Translations under genes and position numbers: made by a program
The notes under the pieces: generated by a model
What the model was told of the DNA's origin: nothing
Databases searched by the model: none
What the model saw: the letters and a program-made list of their open reading frames with translations, nothing else
Shown: positions 1 through 13,900 of the stretch, in pieces
Layout: every line of letters begins with the position of its first letter
Position numbering within the stretch: the stretch's first letter is position 1
DNA from: Tanytarsus gracilentus
Taxonomy: Eukaryota > Arthropoda > Insecta > Diptera > Chironomidae
Direction of reading: 5' to 3'
Assembly: GCA_038502055.1 (NCBI GenBank)
Contig: JAXRKN010000040.1
Location: 3,100,001-3,164,000 of the forward strand
DNA length: 64,000 bases

Positions 1-1
1 G

Positions 2-681
2 GAAAAATTTGAGGCGAACTGCACTGTCCTTTTGGTAACATCAGACGCGGAGCAAGAACAAAAAGAAAACCTTCATCTTCGGCAAGCGGAGAAAATACAA
101 CAAAAGCAACAACATTTTGACATTAGTCTCAGCGCATTCAGCGACATATACAATGAATATCTGTCAGACCACTCGGAAATAGAGACTGCTTCGTCTTCAG
201 ATACCGATTCTTCATCGCTAAGCACTTCACTTTTAAACCAAACCCCAACTATTTCCGCACTCGAAGAGAATTACGAGAAGAGTAATCAAGTAAAAAGCAA
301 ACCGCCGGATATACGAAGCAACATACACAATAATCAATTATTTGGAGTACAGCTAGAGGTGAATTTTCTGCTTTTAGAGGCTGAAAGAAGGAAATTGAAA
401 ATTCTACAACGAGAATATCACTTGCTTGATGAATGCGACAAATTTGAGAGTAAAAAACAAAGTCACAGTCAGTGTCATGAACTTTTACTAACAATTTCGT
501 AAGTATTTTATTTTTTTTCTTCGCACAATTGCGTAACATATTTTTATTGTATATATATTTTTTGTATATATTTTTTTTATTTTCAAGACGCATTCAATCA
601 CAGCATAATTTACTCGAAAAAGAATTAGCCGATCACGCAATTGATATTTTAAAGTGCTCTAACATACGGATCATTGAAAAG
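2..681 (+). CDS. Unrecognised coiled-coil protein, partial (5' end outside window)
   Basis: Two exons are visible. Exon a is open from the left edge to 498, ending in phase 2 before a GTAAGT donor. Exon b (588-681) follows a pyrimidine-rich acceptor and ends in phase 0 before GTAATT. The frame is open upstream of the first possible start, so the gene begins outside the window. The protein is Glu/Gln/Lys-rich, has a Ser/Asp-rich patch after about residue 50, then a likely coiled coil (heptad-like Leu spacing, as in FLLLEAERRKLKILQ). I do not recognise the family. Phase 0 at 681 matches the phase-0 acceptor before 1478, so this could be the 5' part of the next entry. Alternatively it may finish in a short exon I cannot identify. 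Confidence 0.55.
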
Positions 682-1477
682 GTAATTCATTACATTCATA
701 TTTTACCTTGCAATGTCATGCCGCAAGTTTTGTTTTGATTTTTTCGCTCTCTCGTTTTTAACATTGCTGAATTTGCTCAATGCGCATGATCAAAGTGTCT
801 CCTTCGAAAGAAGATAGAAAAATCTCGAGAGAATATTGTACGTATACAAAGGGTGAGAGGATAAAAAAAGGAAAATTTTTCCTCCAGTGTACGTAAATGG
901 AAAACATAGAAAATTTTACTGATAGGAGTGAAAGACATTTATTAAATTTGTTGAATGAAAAGCAAGCTTTGATTGAATTTTTTTACCTAAAATCGAAAAA
1001 ACAAGTGACATCGTAATCGTTTTTAATATTGGTAGTCAATCAAAAGTGAAATTGAGTTGATGAAGTGGTTTTAAAATTTTCGATAGACAATTGAGGGTTG
1101 TTTCTCTATAAAAAAAAATATCGCGTAAAATATTTCCATTCAACAACAACCCTTTTATATATGTAAACATAAAACTCTAAAACATTTTTCTAAGAAAATC
1201 ATAATCTTTGTTCATTTTCGTGCAGACAGAAAAGTAATCGAAATTTTTTCTACTGATAAATTTCTTTAATTTTAACTTGAAGAAAAATTAACAGTTGACT
1301 TAAGGAAAACATTTTATATGTTGAGAAGTCAACTAGAAAAATTAAAAAACTTTATATGAAAAATTAAAAAAGTTTTTCAACTGCAAAGTGCTTTTATTTG
1401 AGACTTTTGAAGAAAATTAAAACTGAAGCAATCTATTGAAGTCAATCATTGAAAACGAAAAGTTTAGTCAGCCTTAG
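682..1477 (+). other. Non-coding gap, probable intron
   Basis: AT-rich sequence without a convincing ORF. It is bounded by a GTAATT donor on the left and a CCTTAG acceptor at 1476-1477 on the right. If the next coding block is a separate gene starting at the ATG at 1514, its 5' UTR and promoter lie here instead. Confidence 0.45.
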
Positions 1478-2579
1478 CCAAGACACCTTTCAAAACTTCA
1501 CACAATAAAAAAAATGCAAAAGCCGGCAAAACCACCAATACCCACAAAGCCGAGAAATGTACAAAAAACTAATTATGTTGTTATTGCTCCTCATCTGGAA
1601 TGTCATCGAAGTATGAAAACTGCTCCTGCACCTCCGCCGCGTAATCAATCACAGAACGTTTTTTTCCCATCTACACCTCCCACTTCATATCAAAATCAAA
1701 GATATGTGTTGTCATCTCCATTGAGCACAACTAAAACACAGCAAAGACAATACAATCATCACGAAAACAATTCATTTTCTAATGGTGTATCTGAAGTAAA
1801 TGGATCTCAGCATTTATACACTGATGACTGCGTGAAAAGTCCATCAGACAATGATATGAACTATAACCATACACCATCGCATTCATTTGATAGTTCGTCT
1901 TCTAGTTCTGGTGGTTTTCGAGAGATGGATATTGTGGCAAAAACAAAAGCCGTGTACGAGATGCATGATAAAAATAATGCTCTCAATGATCATCATGAAT
2001 CAGTTACTTCACACCAACAGCAAAATATAGGACATAGCAAAGTGCAAATGATTCAATCTAAACTTTTACAGCAGCAACAACAAAACATTCAGAATCATGC
2101 GAATAATGAAGAGGCCGTGATATCCATAAACAGAAAGCAATTGCAAAAGTCAACGCAAGAGTTGGAAAAATTATTCGGAATGAGAGTCGCAGCGTCTGAA
2201 AAGGAAATTCGTCAACATCAAAAATCGTCGATGCATAATCAAGAAAAACCTGTCCTTCGTATGTTATCGAAAGGCAGTGATGATGAAGTAGATCACTGCA
2301 GTAGCAATCTAGCATCTCAGCTTACTCTCAACATATCGAAACAAATTCAGCAAAAATTACAACAAGAAATGAAACAACAGTGCGAGGCAATTAAGGAAAA
2401 ATATTTAATTGAAAGAGTTTTAGTGCAACAGCACTATCGTGATTATATGGTAATTTGTATGCTTTAAGCGTTTTGAGCAAATTCAGTTGGTTATTTGAGT
2501 TTACGATGATTTAAAAATTAACTGTTTCTTTTTAAATTTATAGAATAGTCGAAACCAACTTAAACAAACATCTAAGAGG
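1478..2579 (+). CDS. Unrecognised proline-rich, coiled-coil protein
   Basis: The main exon is open from the acceptor at 1477 (phase 0) to 2449. An ATG at 1514 in good context (AAAAAATG) could start a separate gene. A second exon, 2544-2579 (36 nt, phase 0), ends at a GTGAGT donor. The N-terminus carries SH3-ligand-like proline runs (KPAKPPIPTKPR and PAPPPR, within residues 3-43 from the ATG). A Gln/Ser/His-rich low-complexity middle follows, then two Lys/Gln/Glu-rich probable coiled coils at about 205-240 and 265-305. No catalytic motif is seen. The only strong downstream phase-0 acceptor I found is at 10927; using it adds 13 residues and then a TGA. It looks like an adaptor or cytoskeletal protein, but no family is assigned. 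Confidence 0.55.
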
Positions 2580-5500
2580 GTGAGTCATTGAATCATACAT
2601 AAAACATATATTAAACTTTGAAACTGATGATGAGTCATAAGTAAAAATTATTCAACTATATATCCTTATATAAGAAAAATCTTAGGATAAAAAACAACTC
2701 AATTAATGTGATTTTTTTGCAACGAAAGTTTTGCACTGAAAAAAAAATTTAAATATATTTTTGCCGCACATTATGCCTCCATAATAATAATCTACTACTT
2801 TTTGCGCGAGATTCATATTCAACCGTTAAAAATGTTTATGAATGTATATTAAAGAGCAAAAGAGTAAGAGAAAGAGAGAGAGAAAAATATATTTACGTTT
2901 TCTCTCAAGCATAGTCTTATTGGATTTCATCCTCTCTTTTCTCATTCTGGTTTAAAGCGCTGTATGAGTAAGACCATGCTAGATATTCTCCAAAAAAAAT
3001 GCAGTAAATTTTCTAGCACAATAAAAAATATATTTAACTCAAAATAATTCTGTGATTAAAGTTTCAAAATGTTTGGCAAATATATTTAAACTTAAAAAAG
3101 TGCACAAGTTCAAAGATTAATGTGAAAAAAGTGCTTAAATATTTCTCCAAAGCATAAGGAGGAAAGAGAAAAAATAAATCAGCAATGACGTCATGTCTAG
3201 AGCTGCCGCTCTTGGATTGTAAAAAGTGAGAGAACATGACGAAGAGTTGAGGTTTTATAGTCCAAAAAAATGGAATTAAAATATAATACAAAACAAAAGT
3301 TGAATAATGAAGAAATATAACGAAGAATTAAATGTGAATAATAGAAAAAAAAATAATTAAATAGCAGGTGTTATTTCATGCTGCTTATGAGGCGTGAAGT
3401 TTTCTACAAAAACAAAAAGAAGCAACGACATTCTTAATTACAAAATTTTGAAGTATTTCAAACAAATTGGGAAAAGAATCGAAACAAATTGAAACGAGAA
3501 AAAAACTCATGAGTCAATGTTTCTTGCCATCAAATAGTGCAGCGCAGTGAGAATGAAATACAAGAAAATTTAGGGAGGATTATAAGAACGTGTAGAAGAA
3601 GTTAATATAAGGAAACCAAAGCTATATGAGACATTTGTGTATGAAAGTAAAAGTGAATAACATAACCCTCCATAAAGAAAATAAATCTTTACAGCATTCT
3701 TCGTAAAGAAAAAGAAAAACTTCGATTAAGGGTCCCGCAAAAAAATGAACAATAAATTATAATTTGCAAAGAAAGAGACGACCATAAAAGAAGTGAAAAC
3801 AAAAGAGAAACCTAAATATTAGCGGTAGCATGTATGTATCTCATATTTGCTCCGTAAAGTTTTTAAAGAATGACCTAATTTGAAATACGACGAATTGTTT
3901 GCTTTTTCATCAAAATATTTATATAAAATCGAAGCATAATTCCGTCAAGGAAATATTTGAGGCCGTAATCACCTTGCCTTATCTCAAAATAGTGCAGTAA
4001 TTGATAAGCGAAGCACCTTGTATGATATCGTTAAGCACAGTGGATTGCTGTGTGGAATGTTGTTATGCGATAAAAAAAACTGCAAAATGTCAAGTTTTTA
4101 TTTAAATAAATTTATTTTTCTTTTTTTGCGAATGCAAAAACAGCTCCACATGTATGCAAATCACATAAAGCGCTAAAAAGCCACAAAAACACGAATCGTG
4201 TTGCCACAAAAAAATATAGGAAGGCGTGACATAATAAGTAAAATTCTGAAATAAAGCAGAATGTTGAATAATTTATTTTAAAATATTACATTCGACATTG
4301 GTCCACAATGATACTTAACCCAAACAATGCTCTAAATCAAATGAAATATGATTTCGTATCACGAGAGCGAGAGGAGATAGTTTAAAAATTTAAAGAACAA
4401 ATAAACGGAAAGAGCAGGTTTATTTCCAAATATTGGGTCCTTTTTAAAAATCAACAGAATTTTGGGTTAAATAAATTTACCTGTATTCATTTGTCCAAGA
4501 GCATCGAATGAATTATTGCATGAAAACTTGCATTTTCTTATTTGACTTCAACGATTTTACAACTGATGTTTATTTTTACTCACTTCTCCCGAGCCATGGA
4601 TAAAATTACAATAATTTCATGGACGACTTCACCTTCACAGTGAACAATCGCACATCGTTTCTGGCAACGTTGCATTTTTAAGTTACTCTGAGGTGTCTAA
4701 ATAGTAAAAGATAGTTTGCTAGCGAGAAATGAGAACAAAGCCAAAAACTAACATTTTACTTTAATGATCAAATAATTTTTGAAAGATAATGTCGTGAAAA
4801 CAGCCATAAGCGTGAAAAATGCTTCAAATTCGATTTTAAAGTAGTTAAATTAAGTTATTCGAATTAAATTGGAATTGGAATTAAGTTATTCGGATAATCC
4901 GCCAAGTTTAATTATTTTTAAAACATCAACAAAATTTTCTATCTTTGACCAGTGATCTTTCAATTTTTTCAAACTGCTAATTAATGATTCAACCTCAAAT
5001 TTTTAAACAAAATAATCACACATTTCCCTGTAGATACCGATTATAACAATGTTAAAATTATTAACAACTTTAATGTGTTATTGTTTCATGATTCAGTATG
5101 AATTAAGCTTAATCGAATGTGAAAATCAAATATATGAAAAATGAGCTCGACCAGATAAAATTTAATGAAGCATTTGCCTTGTGGCTATTACACCCTCGCT
5201 TTCTCTGTTTACTTTGCAAATGGCTCGAAATCAAATCAATAAATTTAAAATTAACAACACAATATTTTCGGCTTGATTTAAGAATGACAAATTTTGCCTC
5301 TTGTGTCTAATCAATGTCAACAAATAAGTTGTTTACCACAATGATAAAAATGAAAATAACAACGAACAATGATAACCAAATGAAACAAATCTTTGGATGT
5401 GGAAAATAAATTTGAAATTTTAAAGGAATTCATTCAGCACGCCATAACGCGTCATATGGAGTGAGAGAGAAAAAACAGAATCTATCGCAATAAATCTTCA

Positions 5501-8500
5501 ATAAAAAAATAATTTCACAAGCTATGTGTGTCTGCATTAATTAAAACTGTAGTACAAAAACTACTATCAAAGTCGTTATAACTTTTGTTTTATTACTAAA
5601 ATCGAGATGATTTTGAAAATTCATCTGACCGCTAGAGAGAAAGAGCCATTAATTAATAAACCAGATACAACGCATCATTTTCAGCATTTAGTACTGTTCG
5701 ACTCAAGGTTAGGCTTCGAAAACGTGGTGAATAATAAAATTTGATATGCATGATTCAGTTTAATATTTCTTTTCAACACCGACGAACAAAGCTTTGAAGG
5801 GTTAAGTAATGTACAAAAGAAATGTCTACATGGAAACTTTATGTAAATTTTATTGAATCTTTGTTATTAAAAAATCTCCTTATTATCACCATTTCAACGT
5901 TCGTGTGGTCGCGGACATAAAATTAATAATAATAACTCTTTTCATGTCGCCACTTAATGTATACAAAGACTTCAAGCGAATCACTACTAAAATAAATAGA
6001 AGAAGCTGTCAGATTGGCGTTAGAATAGCATCATTTGAAACGAAAATAAATTTTAAGAGAGATGAAAGGGGAGAAGCAAGAAACTGCGTGCAAAATGACC
6101 GTCAAAGTGTGGGACGTTAAAATATCAATTATTAACGTTTTCCTCTCAACAATGAAAAATCTAAAGTTTCATTTAAGTTTAATATTTGTCCTAAATCAGA
6201 TACGTAACTAATGAGGAATAGTACTTAAAGATTACCACCAAAAAAATTGAAATTTCATCACCGCATAGTCAAATATCATTGAGTACTTGAATCATTAATA
6301 GTTTCCCGAGTAGAACTAATTTGAAGAGAGAAAAAAATTTCCAAATACCGTTTTTTTCTCGCACACACATGAGAATGGAGTGCCGTTTCCATTTGTTGGG
6401 TCAGATCTAGCGATTTTTTTTGTGATTTGTTTTAATTTTTTGCTTTTTTATGGCTTTATTGAGAATAAATTTTTTTAATGGCTGGTCTACAAAAATCCGC
6501 TTGTTGAATTGAGGCAAAATGCCGATTGGAAATCACAAAAAATAATTTATTTGGGAAACAAGAATTAATTTGGTTCGTAATTTTTAGCAAAGGCATACTT
6601 TTTTTGAATTAATCACGGTGACTTTGAGAAGCCATTTTGAAGGAACTTGAAATTAGCCATGAACAGCCAAAAAGATATACATCTGTGCATGCGTCTTATG
6701 TTTTTTACGCATTCATATATACTCGATAATTTTAAACTAGACTGACCTCAACTGTAGCACTCGTTGTAATTAAAAATGCATTAAATTCAATTATCATATT
6801 CAGAGACATTCACCATGATAATTTTACTTGCTTTTAAAAGAAATAAAAATTAAATTAAATTGACGTAATTTTTCGCGTTATTCCATAATTTACTTGATAT
6901 CTCAATCAACAAGATAAAAATAATCTTATTCAAATTTTTACCATCTTTAAAAGTAAAATTTTTCAAGAAATTTACGCCTCAGCTGGTGCGGTAATTGTGG
7001 GTAAACAGTGAGGGCAACAGCATCAAGTTAAAGAGGCTAAAAATCTTGGTGAAATGCATGGTTGGATGTAGCAAAAAAAGATTGTGTTCACTCGATGCCT
7101 ACGTAAGGTAAAATTTTGTATTCAAATGGAAATTAAATGCTCGTGTGTTTCATTTCCTCATCTCGTGCCTAGAAAACTCTTTCATAAAGTTTCTCGTTAT
7201 GAACGCAATTTATCCACACAAGCAAGCATCAAGTGTGGGTTTAATTTGCCAATGAATACATCATAATTTTTTTTTCTTTCTAAACTTTGCTCGATAAGTA
7301 AATGCGTACAAATTAAAACCTCATCATTGCCGATTAAAACAAAAAATAGATCGATTATTTTCGCTGACTAATTAAAAGTTTATTTCTACACTTCAAAATT
7401 TGAAGCATAGTTTAATCCTTTTCATTGAGTCATCACGTCAAGCTTGACCAATTTTAAAATATTTTAACCCACACGTGGTTTTCTGCTGAATGAGCCAATT
7501 AAATGTGGTAAACAGTTTTGGGGTTTTTTGAAAAATCAACAAAAATTTTCTCTTGTCACTAATAAATCAAATTAATGGCAATCATTATGCTGAAGTTGAA
7601 GATTTCTTTAGTACAGTACTCTTGAAAGTAACCGAGTAAAATCTGAACATAAAATAAAAGTGGTATCATTGAAGTAAATGGAAGCGGAAAATGCATTAAA
7701 ATAATTCATGATTGCTCAAACAAGAAAAAACTTTCTCTTTACTTCATCGATGCAGCTGATCAAACACAATCATCATTGCAAGACTAGAGGCAAATTTAGA
7801 AAACTTTCCAATTTCAATTGTGTTTCACTCAATTTCAATGCATAATTTGCTGTCAAGGACCTAATGAATAAAAGGTTCATTCACTTGTCGATAATTATCG
7901 TGGAAATTCTTTTTTTCTCTTTCCTTCCATATTAACTATTACGATGTTGATTTCCCACTGTCTCATGATAACATAATTAAGTAAAAATGTTAATGATTAA
8001 CTGCGTGCGAAATCAAGAACACACCGGATGTATTCAACATAAGAGCAACATTAAACATAATTAATACTTCTTTTTCCCTTTCATGCATGTGTTAATTAAA
8101 TTTTTTTTTCATTTCCTAAAAGAAATTGATGAACAAAATTTAAAAATTTAACAGTATATTGTACAGCTACATTGTTATTGATTTTATGTTTACAAACATT
8201 TTATTCATCTCTGTCAATTTTCTGAAAATGAGGGTACATTTAATTTTAATTAATGTTATTTCAATTGTGTCGGAAACTGTATTCAGTGTTCTAATGAACT
8301 GTATAATCTAAAAATAATTCTTCTTTTCCGGATTTACTTTATGTATAAAACTAGTATTTTAGGGATAGGAAATTTATAACCTACTCCCGTGGGTGCTTAT
8401 TCATCGTCAAAATTTTTAATTTTTCGAAAACTTGTAAAATTATCTCTGATCTTTTATAAACTTTAAACGATTTGTTTATTAAAAAATTAAACAAATTACT

Positions 8501-10927
8501 TTCCTAAACTATTATAAAACACTTTAATGCTCAAAACCAGATCTCAAGCTTTGAGCTTTGTGATGTAATTTCAATGTGTTGGAATGTTTTGCAAACACGA
8601 CAAAGAGAAAATTTAATATTATTAATATAATAATCTAATAATCAACATGTTTAGTATTTTAAAATTTTACACTTTCGATATTCCTTTTTATCATTAATAT
8701 GCTCTGCAAGTTTTTGAATAATAAATGCAAAATTATTTTCATATAAAATTTCACCATAATTACACTTGAAATCATCTGGTTTTTAAAAAACTATTCCAAG
8801 TATTCTAAGTGTAATAAAAATTTTTCATTTGGTAATCAATGTGATCTGCTCAATAAAACTTTCAATTAAATTGGTGCTAGCCTCTTAGGAAAATCTTAAA
8901 ATTTATTTATAAATTTCTAGACCAGACATATAGTTTATGAAAATGTTTTGGACTCTCCCACATTTACTTATCAAACATATTTTTAGTAATATATAATACT
9001 TTTGAAGATTTTTAAAAATAAACATAAGTAATTAAAATTTTTTTAAGAGAGTATTAATTCTCATTTATTTGATATCGTGGGAGTCTTACATGTGCTAATT
9101 TCTTCCAACTAACATACGTCAATATAAAAAATCTCATGACAAAGTTTTTGTATGTACTATAAAGTTGTCTCTCACTCACTTCTTTATCCAATTGAACTTG
9201 CGAAAGTGATATGAAAAATTTATCACAACTCAAACGTGGGCGTTGCTGCGTGTCCCACTTGTCGCAAATCATTTTACAATGTAATTGAATAATTATTTCA
9301 AGGCAAAATTTTCCACATGCTTTATGAATTCTAATCAAATCAGAATTTATTTTGTATTAATAATTTAATTAAGGGTAATCATTTTTTTGGCAACTATCCA
9401 CAACATGTATCCAAAGTTTAACGACCTTCATCATATGAAGCTACAAAACAAAGAGGGAACAGTTTTTTTATGGCAAAATTTTCCAATAGATAAATAATTG
9501 AAACTGAATTAAAAATTCATCAAATTAGTTCAGGGAATTTGAATGTTAAATTTGTATCCAATGCAATTGCTAATGAACCGAAATTTGATTGTATTTTAAT
9601 TAAACAATATTGAAGCAATATTTCGATAATTTTTAAGTGCTTCTTTAATTGCTTGAAATTTTATGTTACCAGACGTTTTAACACCTCAATACTTTTTACA
9701 ATTCAATCCAATGTGCTAAAACTTTTTATTTTATTTATCAAACTGTTATCGGTTATTTGATATTTAATGAAAGTTATTTTGTGACGAAAAATATCCTGCA
9801 ATATTTTTTTGAACCATTTGTTGTTCCTTTAATAAATTCATATAAGACTCCATTTCGTTGCAAGTTTTAAATTTTTTTCACATCTTTATTAATACAGAAG
9901 TAATTTTCAATATTTTTAAGTCGCAAAAAGAGAAACATGAGATTGTGTGAAAATATTCTTTTAATTATCACCCGGTATTCAACACACGTGTGGCATCTTA
10001 TTTAATTATCTTGACTCGGTTGGTTTTTTTGCTGTAATGATTGATGATGTGGGTGATAGATTAAACGATATATGCAAACTATACACTCTCGTTTGTGACT
10101 ATAAAATCTCATCGTTTGAAAAGAGAGAAAAAACTGAGACAGATTGCAAAATAAATGATAAAGTGACATAACTAACAATACTAATTGACTTCCAGTCTCC
10201 ACCTTTTATATAAATTGAAGTCTCGATCTATTCGACAAATTACTTTTTATTTTTTTACGTTTGTATAAGGATGGGAAGTCATTGAAGTATATTTCAATTG
10301 TTTTATCGATTGCTTTAATTTTTTTGTTGATTTCTTAAAAATTAGACAATAAAATTGATTTTTTTTAATGATGTTGTTGATTATTTTTTCGATGAGAAAA
10401 TCTGAGAATTCTAATTTTTGAATTTTTTTACGAGCTTTTTATTGTTAGAAATATTTTTCTCATATCTTATCATTGAAATTTATTCCATTTTAATTAAGGG
10501 TCATTGCTAAGAATTTTTTTTTAATTTTTTACATGTGTCTAATATTACTTTGACGTATACAAAAAATCGTTGAATTAAACTAACCTTGTTTTAAGTTCAG
10601 ATCAGTGTATACAGTGTCCACTCCGAAAATGTTTTAGCAAATAAACTAAAAATTTGTATTTTTTGTATTTACTGAATGAATTGTGGTAAATTTATTTAAA
10701 AAATTTTTTCAACAATTCTTTAAATTATTTCATTCATATTTTATGAATGTACAGTAGATCAAAAGTAAATTGGAAGAGAGACACGTCGATACGTGCTTTT
10801 TATGCTGTCCTATGCTGAAAATTAAATTTTTTGCATGAAAAAGTAAAATCATATTAGGTCATTCGTTAAAGTTTCTCAATGACTTTACTGCCTCTAAAAC
10901 TCAAACCGAATTGTAATTTTTTTGCAG
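2580..10927 (+). other. Long non-coding stretch, probable 8.3-kb intron
   Basis: No ORF here has exon-like composition or paired splice sites; the few ORFs of 60-95 codons look random. A consensus donor at 2580 and a strong acceptor (TTTTTTGCAG) at 10927 frame it, so it is best read as an intron or a 5' regulatory region of the RASGEF1 gene. One diverged transposon-end relic (near 9213-9270) is listed separately. Otherwise only AT-rich simple sequence is seen. Confidence 0.5.
9213..9270 (+). repeat. Diverged relic resembling the terminal repeat of the 57.4-kb transposon
   Basis: By eye, this stretch aligns with the left terminal inverted repeat of the element at 57452-59162. Both share ACGTGGG, GTTGC, CCCACTTGT and A-ATCA blocks in the same order and spacing, after an A-run. 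About one base in four differs. No partner end was found nearby, so this is a solo terminal fragment. Confidence 0.55.
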
Positions 10928-10961
10928 ACAGAGAGTAAACTGTTCGACATAAATTTGTATA

Positions 10962-13900
10962 ATGGATGACGAAATATTGAAGACAGTTGAGGCAGTTTTA
11001 GGCAAAGATATTGAAATTGTCGATTGTCAGAAAACGAAATCAGTTCAAGAGGAAGAAATTTTATTGATTAATGGACAGCCAGTAAAGCTTGAAGGCAGTG
11101 ACGGTGCGGCAATAAGAAAGGCACTTTTGAGTGGTCAAGTACCTCCATGCGATTTGTTGAATCAAATTCTCTTGCAGGCGGGCATTCTGCGTCAACCAGT
11201 GAAACTTGAAACTTCTTTGAGCGTAAAATCGAGTCTTACGACAACAGAGGAAATTCGTGTTGCCCGTAATGGCATTGTTCTCGATGAAAGATCGCTAGAA
11301 ACTAAAGAAGATAATTTTTATACGAGTGAGTGCAGCGAAATTTGGGAGCCTATAGGAAAGCTTTCGTCAATAAAGGGCTCAAAAATCATAACTGAAGATA
11401 TATGTAATAATCTAGATTACATCAAAAGAGAAAAAATTTCACCATCAACGAGTATTCCACCGATGCGTCAAAATTCAATCTGTACAAATGATTCAATTTA
11501 TTCATCATCAGCCTCTTCTTCGTCACGTCCTACTAGTGATTTGTCAGTGAATATCGACAACAGCGACATGAATCTTTACGATAATATTCAATCATATTTG
11601 ATAAATAATCATGGTCATGCTACAAACGCAACAAATCTCGATCCAAAATTTAATATGAGTTTAAGTTGCGACTCTGGCCATCATGATTTCAGTCTCACCT
11701 CAACAACCGTAAATGATGATGAATTTTTGGTTCCATCTACAACAGCAACTCAGTCATCAATCGCTACTCAAAGTTCATTCAATGGAAAAGAGTCAAACGA
11801 AAGTCACTCCTCATCGTCAATCGATGAAATTGATTTTCAAAGATGTCGAATCAAGCTGGAATCTTTATTGGTGAAATTAAAGCCGCAAAATCACTTGGTA
11901 CAGTGTTGAAATTCAACTTTTTTAAACGTCCAATTTTTCGAACAACAGATTTTAATGTATTTTCTATTTTTAAATGAATTGACGAGCAACATACGTCTGT
12001 TATTGTATTATTTAATTAATTTTTTGCGCTCATGGTTCTAACGGTTTAGTAAAACAACGATTTTCCTTGAATGAATTTCTCTATGTCCAAGAGGAATTTA
12101 CTCACAGCTTTGTATATTTTAATTTTGCTCGACGTTTGAAGTTCATTAAAAATTCATTTTTCGTCTGCCGAGATTTAAAAATAGATCACTTTTTTCGTGA
12201 AACATTAAAGAACTTCCTCCCGAACGTTTTATATTCAATTTTTATGTGTTAATACCTTCCTAAATACAATCTGCAGATCTTATAGATTTTAAAATACTTT
12301 TGATTAATTGTAATCATCATCAGTTTCAAAGATTTATTTTTTAGCAATTTTATTACTTTTAAGGTCAATGATTTGATTAATAATTTTTTTACCTTTTTCA
12401 GCCCACTATATTTGGCACAGTGGCGTCAGATCAAAGTCCTAAAGATATTTCAAGTCGTCGAGTAAGTGTTTTTCAAAATGTAATTAACCTGCAATTTTTT
12501 TTAAACTTATCAATTTATTTTAATAGGGCCTGCCACAAAGCGTCTCTGGCCATCAAACTGCCGAAGAATTCGAATCTGACGAGAATGTAAGTTCAAAGTT
12601 TAAAAATACTATTAATTTATGACGCGTTGTGACGTTAGTTAAAAATGTTTTAATTGAAATATTTTTTTCCAGACATTAATTTATCGCGATGGAAATTTAT
12701 CCTCAGCTAAGTTGGAGGCACTAATACAACATATGTTGCCAACCAACGATTACTATCCCGATCGCTCATATATTTTTGCATTTCTACTAAGCTCAAGGTT
12801 ATTTATCAAGCCCTATCAATTGCTTTCAAAACTTTGGGATCTTTCGCAACAGCAACAGAATCTTAAATCGTTTATTCAGGTGAGCAAAAATAACAAAAAA
12901 AAATAAAATTATCTCTAAAATACAACTTGATATTTCAGCAAAAGCTTGCACAAAACAATCCAAAGCTAAGTCGTTTTTCACAGTACTTGATTCAATTGTT
13001 GGCAGAATGGGTTGACACATTTCCATATGACTTCCGCGATGAGAGATTAATGTCGCAAATCAAAGAAATCACTCAAACCTCCATACAAATTAATCCAAGT
13101 TTACGTTCAGATGTCTCTCAGATACTCCAAAATCTTCTAGCGAAATTACAAACGCTCGAGAAGTACGAAGAATATTTGGAAAAATTAAATCAACAGTCGG
13201 CAATTGATTGCGATTCAGCTGAAAAGTCTCCGTCAAATGGTTTTCAGCAACAAATTTCAGTTCATTCTAATCATAGTCATAAGAGTAACTCCTCAAATAG
13301 CAACCTTATAGTTACTACACTTAGTCATCAGAGTGACATTTCGGAAATTTGTCCTTCTTCTCTCTTGCTCGCCCATCAACTTACACACATTGAACTTGAG
13401 CGTTTATCTTTTATTGGACCAGAAGAATTTGTACAAGCATTTACCAAGGAACATCCATCAATTGAAAGCTCATTCAAGGATCTCAAGAAGACGCGCAATC
13501 TCGAGTCATATGTGCAGTGGTTTAATCGATTAAGCTATCTTGTTGCCACAGATGTTATAAAGGTAGTGCGATGCTAATTTTTTTTTTGAAAGTTTTTAAA
13601 CAATTTTTTTTTCTCATTTCTATAAATAGCACTCAAAAAAGAAGCAGAGAGCGAGAGTAATTGAATTTTGGATTGAAACAGCGCGCGAATCATTTAATAT
13701 AGGCAATTTTAACAGCCTAATGGCAATAATCGCGGGACTCAACATGTCGCCAATTTCGAGATTGAAAAAGACGGTAAAATTTAATGATTATAATTTTTAT
13801 TGAAAACAATTTAGCTAAATTTTTTATTTATTTATAGTGGGCGAAAATTCATTCGGCAAAGTTTTCAATTCTTGAACATCAAATGGACTCTTCGAGTAAC

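Noticed and set aside
5119..6120. ORFs of 63 and 71 codons in the long intron
   Set aside because: No splice context, no similarity recognised, random-looking composition.
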